From NCBI GenBank assembly GCA_011833715.1, contig CM022401.1:79914618-79978617 (forward strand): a DNA stretch of 64,000 nucleotides, in the 5' to 3' direction. The notes below the pieces were generated by a model. That model was given only the letters and a program-made list of their open reading frames with translations, was not told the DNA's origin and did no database searches. The translations under genes and the position numbers were made by a program. Shown here piece by piece: positions 48,121-57,634 of the stretch (positions within the stretch are counted from its first letter, which is position 1; each line of letters starts with the position of its first letter). Origin of the DNA: Carcinoscorpius rotundicauda. Lineage: Eukaryota > Arthropoda > Merostomata > Xiphosura > Limulidae.

Positions 48121-48911
48121 CACAAAAAATAATAACAAAACAAACTGATTATGATTTGAAATATTTCACGTTGCACTGGTTCATTTCGGTGTAAACAAAT
48201 AATATTTCAATTGCACTTTGTATGTTGTGAGCTTTTAACTGCAACTACTTGTGCTCAATAATAGATCTCAGGCTGGATTAGACCATAAAGAGGCTGTTCG
48301 AACGAGTCATTTAAGAGACATATTAGGGTGTGAAACAACTGAGCTTCTCGTACACACTTCTAGTACTGAAAATCCGTAATGGGCCAGTTAAGGATGATAT
48401 GATTGCTATTAGTCTTACTGTGATGTACCATAAACATTAAATGACGTTTTCCCACTAACTAAGGCATTCTAATGGTCGATACATTGTTGAGTTGAGATTA
48501 GGTTCGACTCCTAACTAAAATGTTGCCCAGTGCCAGTTAAGGCATTCTACACTTTAAGATATATGCATTTGATACATTGTTAATGAGATCAACTTCCAAT
48601 CTTTATTAACCTTAATTTAAGTGACTTTTAGAGAATTGTCAATGGACAGGAACAGCATTATCACGTTTAAATACGTTCATTTGACCACTGGCTAGAGTGG
48701 AAAAGTTGTAGCATTTATTTAGATTTATTAATTGGTAATGTAACAAGTAGGTACTGAATCCTAAAGCAGAACTAACAGTTTCTTCTCTGATATAGTTGGC
48801 GTATCGTAACTCGTAACTAAAGACATACCATATAAGTGTGCTAGAAATGTCAAAGTGTGTAGAAGGCACAAAAAATCTGTAAATTAAAGATTTGCAAGGA
48901 TATTATAAGTT
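48121..48911. other. Unannotated stretch
   Basis: A phrase AAGGCATTCTA recurs at about 48462 and 48540. No gene or clear mobile element. Confidence 0.4.
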
Positions 48912-48921
48912 TCTAAATCTG

Positions 48922-49052
48922 CCCTCCCCAGTGGCTCAGCGGTATGTCTTCAGTCTTACAACGTTAAAAACTGGGTTTCGATACTCGTGGTGGGCAGAGT
49001 ACAGATAGCCCATTGTGTAGCTATGTGCTTAATTGAAAACAACAACAACAAC
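48922..49052 (+). mobile_element. SINE-2 copy
   Basis: GCCCTCCCCAGTGGCTCAGC, GGGTTTCGATACTCGTGGTG, TAGCCCATTGTGTAGCTATG and an AACAACAAC tail. Flanks TCTAAATCTG and TCTAAAATCTG look like a slightly changed target duplication. Confidence 0.9.
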
Positions 49053-49063
49053 TCTAAAATCTG

Positions 49064-51121
49064 TTAAAAAAACGATACGAGAAGTAAGTAGTCTTAACGT
49101 TAAATATATCGTGATCTGTCGAGCATAACATTATTCATTTGGGGATATTAAAAAAATGACAGCATAAAATTTAACACTACATTCAGGTGAAATAAGAGTT
49201 CTTTTAGTGTGACAGTCACTCACGTGATAAGGTTTGGAAAAAAAAAAGAGTTGAAAATCATCTTTGCAATAAATTCTCTGGCTTTAGAGCATTAAAGTAA
49301 CCATGTTTTAACGGGTAAAACATGAGGTTTTGTAGCGTGCTTTCTATAATAGTTTCTCTAAGCGGGATTCGCGACCCCCTTGATGGCCTTGAAGCTTTTT
49401 CTGTGGGAGGATGGCTCCAAAAAATGGACCGTAAACAAAAATGCTGAATTATGTTTAACGAATTGATAACAGTTATGTTAAATTAATTAAATGATACACT
49501 GTGTTCAAAGTAGATGTTACTGTTTCTACTACTGCACTATTTTTCAGTCACCATGATAAAATTATAGACTGGAAGCCTCAAGCGTTTTCATTGACTACCA
49601 GGAAGGCTCGGACTAATGAGTTTGGAAAGCATTGTTCTAGAAAACCAGAGTTCTGCAAATATCAAATTAAGGCATGTTTGCCATCTTTACTGCAATCCTG
49701 ACGAATTATATTAAGTAATGAGAACCACTTAAAATGCAACCGATATAAAGCAGATAAATGATCAGATTTTGATTGTTTTGTGCCATTATACTGTTATTGT
49801 AATGTTTTGATGTGGGTTGTAATCTCGTCACTGGGTAATGGACCTATCTGTGAAGTGTCTTCTTGTCTAAATTCTAAAGGATGTCAAGAGATCTTAAACA
49901 TAATACATGGATAATTGTAGAGTATGTTTGTTTTGTTTTTACGGGAGTCCAGTGCTTGTGTCAGAAGGATAATGCGTCTTTCCATCAAAACAAAATAATC
50001 ACAAATCATTTCAAATTGCTGTACCTTTATATCTTAGAATGACTCATCTTTAATCTAAAACTTAACCTCTTTGAGGCGATTTGGAGAAGAGTCAATAACG
50101 CTTAATCATCAGTTCCCTATCTCCCATGACAACATGACTAAATCCTTTACGCCGGAGAGCATAAATGTCGCACTTTTTAACGTTTGTATACAAACATAAC
50201 AAACAAACATTGTTTCTACATGTTATATAATGTATTTAAAAATATTAGACAAAAGTTTCCTACGCTTGAGGATTTTATTATCATAAACTGTTTTCTAATT
50301 GATTAAAAACATAAATATTAAATAGCAAAATTATTTATAAATGCTTGATTTTCGTGTACAGCTTGTCTCAATTCGGTATTAATGTGCAACTTTTGAATTA
50401 TCTTCTTGTTTTTATATTTTGTGTGAAACAACAATGGGTTGTTTCTTGGGTTTCTGGTTTGATGAAACATCCTTTAGGCAGAGAACAAAAGCGTGTTCAC
50501 CACTCAGTTTTTGGGAAGGAAATCTTCAGATAAGATGCTTATCCTCATTGTGAATTCAACAAAATCAATTGTTTTGTATTTGTATCAAATCACAAACTTT
50601 ATATTTTATACCTTTGTTTGGTTAGACTCGAGCTGACAGAAGTCTGAATGTTTGTACCTCACAGTAATAATTGAACTAGTCGTGTATAGGCGGCTACGAG
50701 CTAATTAACATGACAGTCACTACTGGGGGGAGTTCCCGAAAAACTTATGTTTTAACTAAACAATTATATGTTTTAAGATTTCGTGCCACTGAACTTAAAG
50801 GAACTCCCCGCTAAGATAAAGCGAATAAAGAACACCATCGATTAACGATCATTTGTATGCCTACACTCTTAGTGAATTTTTATCGTTATTTTTAAACAGA
50901 GTACTCCCCAATTAGAACATATTTTTTGTGACTGTAAAACATGAAACAAGTTGTTGCTAGAGATATAAGTTTATGTATATCATCAGAAATTAATTGCTTC
51001 ATTGTTAAGTTTTGAAAGCTTCTTCAAAAGAATCATTGTATCCGAAATTATCTAAAGTTTAGTTTGGAGTTATTTGTGTAAGCATGTTTAATGCTAGGTT
51101 TTTTGGTTTTGTATGATTTGT
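49064..51121. other. Intergenic DNA, nothing firm except a kB-like pair
   Basis: GGGGAGTTCC (50727-50736) and its complement GGAACTCCCC (50800-50809) form an inverted pair fitting the loose kB pattern GGRRNNYYCC. Otherwise no gene or repeat was recognised in 2 kb. Confidence 0.4.
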
Positions 51122-51232
51122 TTGTTGTCCAGCCTCACAATCGGCTCTTTGTGCTATGCCTTTCTTGGGTATCAAGACACTAGTTTTAATATTATAAGCC
51201 CTCAATCTCAATATTGAACCAATGGGGGCTGC
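51122..51232 (-). mobile_element. Old SINE-2 copy
   Basis: Reverse-strand CTTTGTGCTATGCC, GGGTATCAAGACACTAGTTT, TTATAAGCCCTCAATC and CCAATGGGGGCT in family order. Diverged. Confidence 0.6.
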
Positions 51233-51917
51233 ACTGTATAAATAATACCACTGTAAAGTCAATAAGAAAACTTTGTTGCACATACGTAAAGTAACCACGA
51301 TATGTTGTACACTGTTTATTCGAAAATATATTATTTTAAATTTGATTTTTCTAACACTTTCTTACAAAGATGTTAACTATAAGTATTCTATGAAAGCTGC
51401 TTAACGTAACTACAAACAGCTTACAGAGGTTGTAAATAAAAATTCTGCTATACATATATATATTTAATGATGTGTAACATCTGTACAACGATGGTTTAGC
51501 TGTATATTTACGGACTTATTACTTAACGCAATATTTTGTTTAGATTGTTAAGATATTTGTTAATATTAATAATAAAATATAAAAAATAATTGAACTTGTT
51601 TCGAGTAGTGAAAAAGACTTGTGATTACTATGCGTGTTATTTGATTGATGTTTGATGCAAATGATTTAATTATTAGCAGTTTTCACTGAATTGAAATGAA
51701 CCACATGGTATTGGTTGTATATAATTGTAAACTGCTGTTTTTACTGTTTTGGTTTTGGCTGATAGATTGACAAACTTATTTCTAATTAACAAGGTGGACA
51801 GGTTTGAACTTCTAATGTCTTAAAAACTTGTTCCAACTTGACCAAGCAGCCAGTAGAGGGCACTTTGTAAAGAATATATTTCAGGTTTGATGTGTGTTTG
51901 TGTGTGTTTTTTTTTAA

Positions 51918-52021
51918 AGTAAAGCCACATCGGGCTATATGCTGAGCCCACCTAGGGGAATCGAACCCCTGATTTTAGCGTTGTAAATCCGTAGACTTAC
52001 CACTGTGCTAGCAAGGGGCGG
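51918..52021 (-). mobile_element. SINE-2 copy
   Basis: Reverse strand: AAGCCACATCGGGCTATATG, GGGGAATCGAACCCCTGATT, GACTTACCACTGTGCTAGCA. Its head faces the head of the next SINE-2, 25 bases away. Confidence 0.82.
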
Positions 52022-52045
52022 CTTGATATTATCACCATCTGAATA

Positions 52046-52166
52046 GCCCCCAGTGACACAGCGGGCGTGTCTGCGAACTTAGAACCTTAGAAACCAGGTT
52101 TCGATATCCATGATGAGCAGAGCACAGATAGCCTATTATGTAGTTTTGCCTTAACTTCAAATAAAC
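52046..52166 (+). mobile_element. SINE-2 copy
   Basis: GCCCCCAGTGACACAGCGGG, CCAGGTTTCGATATCCATGA, GAGCAGAGCACAGATAGCCT and a TAGTTTTGCCTTAACTTCAA tail. Moderately diverged. Confidence 0.88.
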
Positions 52167-52469
52167 CGTATGAGTAAAATTATTGAGACGTTACTCCCAA
52201 ATTTACATTTCTTGAACTTTTGCACTACTCGTTGAAGAATGAATTTTGTAGGATTTAATGAGAAACATATTTATTACAATTTATATTGTCTTTATTTGTG
52301 AGGTACAACGTTAATATTTGTCCCTTTTTACAGGTAATGACATCCGATACTCTAGTACCTATGACAAAAACAATAAACATTTAGTGCTAAGTAAAGTTAA
52401 TTCTGTCCACCTAGAATCTGGAAAATCAATAAAGATTTTGAGAAATTTTAATATATTTTATTTGTTATT

Positions 52470-52552
52470 AAGAACAAAACGCTACCTGTGCCCTGTTCAC
52501 CATGGGTATCGAAACTCGATTTCTAGTAGTATAAATGCGTGGACGGGGGGTA
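52470..52552 (-). mobile_element. Old SINE-2 fragment
   Basis: Reverse-strand GCTACCTGTGCCCTGTTCAC, CATGGGTATCGAAACTCGAT and TAGTATAAATGCGTGGAC match the SINE-2 body. The open frame across it (52318-52629) is therefore not a gene. Confidence 0.6.
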
Positions 52553-54258
52553 TTAGTTTTACACTGAAAGTTCTTTGTTTTAATAGTTATTTTCTGTTTA
52601 TTGGTTTCATATTATCTAATGATATCTAAAAACATATTTAAAAAAAAGACGAAATGTTTCTATTTAAATATGAAAGCAAACAAATTCTGTTGAGATTATG
52701 ATCGGTCCCTCGAGGCGCATTTGAACCTTGCAGCAAAATATACAAGCATGCTTCGAGATAGTATCGTTGAATTTGGCAAAACGCCAAGTTGTTCTCAATT
52801 TCAACATCGAAATGATTCTTATCTTCATTTAGGGCTACGTGTAAGTATACACAATCAGGTCTGATCAGTAATGATGAATTGTAATTATTCCTAGGTAGGT
52901 GACAGCACTGTTGAAAAGTAGTGAAGAATGTGAACTCGTTTTACTGCGTCAAGTAATATAAAAAGTGGTAAATTTCAAATGCATGCCAAAAGACTGGCTA
53001 CATTTTTTTAAAAAAGATATTTGCATGCAGTCATATCAAAGCCTTACTTTAAACCGTTCTTTTAAATTTTTTTTGGTTCGAGAGAACGCAGCTTGAGACG
53101 CGGCAAAAATGACAAAATGTTTATCCTTCTTCCTGAATATTTTAAAGTTTTAATGTACATTAAAATACGTAAATTATATTTTATTATCACGGTATATTTA
53201 TTATTTAGAAAAAAATAAAGAATTATTGAAGGAAAATAAACATTTTTCTTTATTTGAATAGGACAAAGTCAAAACATTAGATCTTTATTCAATTAAGAGT
53301 CACCTATATTATCTATGTTACATTCTGTTTATGAAGACACGTATAAATACATTTAATGCATTTTGAGTTTTAAATTTTCCTACGTCTTTACTATATACCT
53401 ATAGAGGTCATAATCTTGCACTATAAGAATCGATCAATTGACACACACTATATGTATATCATTTGTTTTTACATGTACCATACAATCTATCACAATGCTT
53501 TGTTTCGAAATGATTTACAAGTAACACAGTATCATTTGCCATGGCCTAGATTTTACACGTCATGTAACAAAATATATATTTAGGTCTCCATTTTCACTGT
53601 TTCTGTCGTTAAGAAAGAGTTACTTTGGAGAGCAAGGATGGTTTGAAGAATAGTTGTTAAGCAGGTCGGTGTTTGTATTTAAATACGTTTAACTTACATG
53701 AAACACATAGACGTTTTTAGGCAATGAAACGTCTCTATAGTGTTATAAGGAACACAATCTACAAATAATATATATATTGTTATGATATATTTAAACATCT
53801 CTAAGTGTGATAGATTTGAGAGAAACCCATCAATAATTTTATGAAAGCTACATTTAAATTTAATGTATTCAGGTAAATAATTAAATGAAAATATTATGAT
53901 TTTATGTAGATTGAAGTAATTCGAAAAGGAACATTTCAAAGATACGAATGCTTTTGAATTAGAATTAAGTTCAGTCCCAATAAAATGTTTAATTGACAAT
54001 TTTAAATACATTTTTTAAACCGGGTGAAAAGCAGAAGGTGATTGAAATTACTACTTTTCAGATCAATCACACGTGGAACTATATTTTTATGCGCTTATGC
54101 TAACCACTAAATAACTCAAGGAGCTCATTTGTTTGGTAAACTAATGGTTGCAAAAAAATAAATCTGGTTAAGGAGATGAAAATTCGATTCTTTTTTTTCT
54201 TATAGTTGTCACTTAACTAGGTGTTTTCGTATGATTTACTTGTTTATTTTAAAGATTT
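52553..54258. other. Unannotated AT-rich stretch
   Basis: The only long frame, 105 codons on the reverse strand at 53694-54011, is rich in AT-codon residues and has no recognisable domain. Confidence 0.45.
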
Positions 54259-54400
54259 TGCGCAAAAATAACTCGAAAGGCTATCTGCGCATGCCTGTCC
54301 TTAATTTAGTTGATAGCCTAGAAAGAAGGCAGCGAGACAGCAGTACTCATAACCAATTATCGGATTGACCATTGTTCTCTAACCAAATAGGCTGATTTGA
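54259..54400 (-). mobile_element. Old SINE-1 fragment
   Basis: Reverse-strand GGCTATCTGCGCATGCCTGT, AGAAAGAAGGCAGCGAGACA and CGGATTGACCATTG. The head is lost. Confidence 0.6.
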
Positions 54401-54794
54401 CTCTCACTCTTACAGCACGCCAAAACCCAGTTGTTGTTGGTTTTACAGAAACAGGATTTAAAACAGAAATCATCAGAATCCCAGTTTTGATATGATAACT
54501 ATTAGGCCAGCTACAGCCTACAAACGCGTAACAACTCAGCCCTCATGATACGAAACAAATTAATATAGTTTCAATGCAATTTTCCATTGTTATTCACGAT
54601 TTAGTATGTATGAATTATCCTACACTTTTAATCTAAATGTCAAATTCTAAAGTATGATTTTAAATGTCGGTTAACGCAGTTAGCCTCAATTGTACTGTTG
54701 CTAAGAAAGCTAGTTAATGGTTCTTCGATGTTATCTGTCTTTCTCGTAAAATTACAGTTTTTATTGTTCAGTATCGAATGTAGTTTGGTTTTAT

Positions 54795-55030
54795 TACGAA
54801 ATTCGCGCAAAGCTATACAACGGCTGTCTGCGCAGGCCGTTCCTGATTTAGCAGTGTAAGACTAGAGGGAAGGTAGCTAGTCATCACCACCAGCTTTCTG
54901 GGTTCTCTTTTATCAGCGAATAGTGAGATTGACCGTCACATTATAACGTCTCTATGGCCAAAATGGCGAGCATGTTTGGTGGAATGGGAATTCAAACTCA
55001 CAACCCTTATCATCTGGCCATGTTGGAACG
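54795..55030 (-). mobile_element. SINE-1 copy, moderately diverged
   Basis: ACGAAATTCGCGCAAAGCTA, AAGACTAGAGGGAAGGTAGC, GATTGACCGTCACATTATAA and CATCTGGCCATGTTGG, in reverse orientation. Confidence 0.9.
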
Positions 55031-55545
55031 TCGACAGTAGAACCAACTGAAAAGAGAAAAAACTGGCACTTCTAAAATAGTTCTCTAGTGTACAGAATAC
55101 GTTTGCAATATAAATTTGAGGCGTAGGAATCATTTATTGTTATATGACTGACTGTCTATAATGTCACAAAGTAGTTCTTCAAAACATGAAACCAAATAAT
55201 AAGAAAGAAGTTTAATTTTTTATTGTTCACTGAATAAAATATTAGTTTTATGGTAATATTTTTATGTTTGTGAATAATTTGTTGTAAAGTGATACATTTC
55301 TCAAGTTGTTTTTTAATTGTACAGTGTAAGAGAAATTCTATTTCGTGGTGCAGTATTTTATCAATCTGTTTTCGTTGACAAGAATGCATATAAATATAAT
55401 TATAAAGTAGCTTTATATTTTTATGATGTATCGAGATTTACAAAAATTGTACACCATAACTAGAGGTTCTTAAATGCCACCAAAAAAGAGCTGTTATGTA
55501 GATTGAGAGTTTGGGGCTTCCAAAATCGAATGCGATATTCTTTGT
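55031..55545. other. Unannotated stretch
   Basis: AT-rich. No feature recognised. Confidence 0.4.
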
Positions 55546-55553
55546 ACTTCTAC

Positions 55554-55830
55554 GCAGGACCTGGCATGGCCAGGTGGTTAAAGCACTCGACTCATAATAT
55601 GAGGGTCACTGGTTCGAATCCCTGTTACACAAAATATGCTCGCCCTTTTCAGTCATTGGGTGTTATATTGTGACGGTGAATCCCACTATTTGTTGGTAAA
55701 AGAGTATCCCAAGAGTTGGCGGTGGGTAATGATAACTAGCTGCCTTTCCTCTAGTCTTACACTGCTAAATTAGAGACGGCTAGCGCAGATAGCCATTGTG
55801 TAGCTTTGCTTGAAATTTAAAACAAAACAA
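55554..55830 (+). mobile_element. SINE-1 copy with short TSD
   Basis: CCTGGCATGGCCAGGTGGTT, GGTTCGAATCCCTGTTACAC, GTAAAAGAGTATCCCAAGAG, tail GTAGCTTTGCTTGAAATTT plus A-rich end. ACTTCTAC at 55546-55553 and 55831-55838. Confidence 0.93.
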
Positions 55831-56264
55831 ACTTCTACCAAGAATTTTACCTAGCGGAATAAACGATTTAATCCTGAAACTTTGAACTAATAAGATACTT
55901 TAATTTTCGTATAACGCTTATAAAACAACTATTGTAACACGTCATATTACCGACCTTAATATTTAGCAAGCTTTGTTTTTGCTAACTCGTTACGGTCACC
56001 ATTATATACGTTTACAGAAGTGCTGCTACCTATTAGTTGTGATCTCACACGTATGTTATACAGTTGTAATAATTCAGATCTCTAGGGTACACTAATTACT
56101 AATATATGTCGTTATGTTAATCTTTCTTGCACATTACTCACATCACAATGTTTTGCACTGCATAATTTCGTCATTTTCTCTCTAACAAACGCATTTTTAC
56201 CTTTGGAAATATATTCTTCAACAGTCATGCTCACATATTTGAGTTTCATGGGTGTACAAGAGTA

Positions 56265-56523
56265 TTGTTTGCTATTTGTTTTGAATTTCGCGCAAAGCTA
56301 CCCGAGGGCTATCTGTACTAGCTGTCCCTAATTTAGCAGCTAGTCATCACTACCCGCCGACAATTCTTGGTCTAATCTTTTACCATCGAATAGTGGGATT
56401 GACCGTCACATTATAACGCCCCCACAGCTGAAAGGGCGAGCATGTTTGGTGCGACCGGGATTCAAACCCGCGACCTTCGGATTACGAGTCGAACGCCTTA
56501 ACACGCTTGGCCATGCCGGACCC
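56265..56523 (-). mobile_element. SINE-1 copy with 11-bp TSD
   Basis: Reverse-strand element from TTTTGAATTTCGCGCAAAGC to CTTGGCCATGCCGGACCC, with a small deletion after AATTTAGCAG. GTACAAGAGTA at 56254-56264 and 56524-56534. Confidence 0.95.
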
Positions 56524-56819
56524 GTACAAGAGTAATAAAAATGTAGAACTTTGTTTATGAATTCATGTCATAATGTTACTTTTCTCTCAAGAACCTTGCA
56601 AGAAAATTGGTGTCTTTTCCTGGAGAAAAGTTCCAAAGTCACTTGTATGATAATACGGACGACTTGTAATTTCTTCTTTATTATCTTGCTGTATTATTTA
56701 TTCTTATACAACCTACTATTTAATTTTATTTATTTTTTTGCATTCTTCTTGAAACTTAGTAAACATGAAAGATATTTGCTGGTATGCAACCCACTAGTAA
56801 TTACTGTGGTTTGCCTATA

Positions 56820-57010
56820 AAGACACCTCAACTTCATCTCGGGAACGGGCAGTCATGATGTAATTGGATCTGCAGCACGTGCTGCTTGTGCGTGCATGCA
56901 GTTGCTCACCTGCATGACCAAGAGGCAGGTGCAGCACGTGCAGACAAAAGGCTGTAGTGCCAGTCCTGCAGGTGATTCTAGAGGCCTATTGTGTCACGTG
57001 TTAGCAATCT
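56820..57010. promoter_or_regulatory. E-box cluster with a 14-bp palindrome upstream of gene 2
   Basis: GCAGCACGTGCTGC near 56873 is a perfect palindrome centred on CACGTG. GTGCAGCACGTGCAG, CAGGTG/CACCTG and another CACGTG (near 56996) follow within 130 bases. The stretch is GC-richer than its flanks and lies 280 bp before the coding exon. bHLH-type binding is inferred. Confidence 0.45.
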
Positions 57011-57281
57011 CCTTAGAACAAAATACTGTAAGTTGGCTTTCAGCTATTTAGCGAAATTTAATGGTCAAGAAGCAACTTTATAACCTATTCATTAAGATGC
57101 CATCATATTTACCGCCATTCTTTAGACCACAATTAACACAAACATTCTTGGTTCACCAGCGCTGTGTTCTTATCTCTTGGCCTCAGCCACAACAGTCATG
57201 TATTGGGTTTCTGAAAATGAAACTTCAACATGTGATCCTATCATGGCAGTCTTGATGATGAGTATTTTTCCTTTTTTCTAG

Positions 57282-57634
57282 GACCCTGACCATGCTCCGG
57301 CATTGCGGGGCTTTGCAGGTGTTATTCATCTCCTTGGTCCTGGTCGAGCTGTGCAAGGGGATGATCACCGTTGGAGATCGAACATCACTCGATTCCGGTT
57401 CTGCGGTTGACAAGCAGCGTTTGGTGGACGCCTTCGAATCCCGTTTGCTCAACATGTTAGGATTAAAATCAAAACCGAAACCCAAAACGAACGTTAAGGT
57501 TCCAAACTACATGTTAGATCTTTACAAACAACAAACAACAGATATGGTTGATGAAGACGATTATTTAGAGAACAAGCCAAAAATGACCAAAAGGCGTAAC
57601 CCATATACTACTATACGTAGCCACGTTCACCAAG
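57282..57634 (+). CDS. dpp: Gene 2, first coding exon
   Basis: A splice acceptor (TTTTTTCTAG ending at 57281) precedes ten untranslated bases and ATG 57292, which has A at -3. This shows an upstream non-coding exon. The exon ends at donor G|GTAAGC (57634/57635) with one base of codon 115. The reverse-strand frame over it (57225-57485) is a shadow. Confidence 0.9.

Noticed and set aside
47973..48194. Tyr/Val/Phe-rich repetitive open frame
   Set aside because: It is generated by the 37-bp minisatellite (unit length not a multiple of three) and is open only by chance.
49600..49700. GKHCSRKPEF in a forward frame, resembling the start of gene 1's mature domain (AKHCSRKPLY)
   Set aside because: Similarity covers about seven residues only; no GW motif, further cysteines or frame follow.
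52318..52629. 103-codon frame preceded by an acceptor-like TTTTTACAG
   Set aside because: Its middle runs through a reverse-strand SINE-2 fragment and no partner donor or domain is visible.
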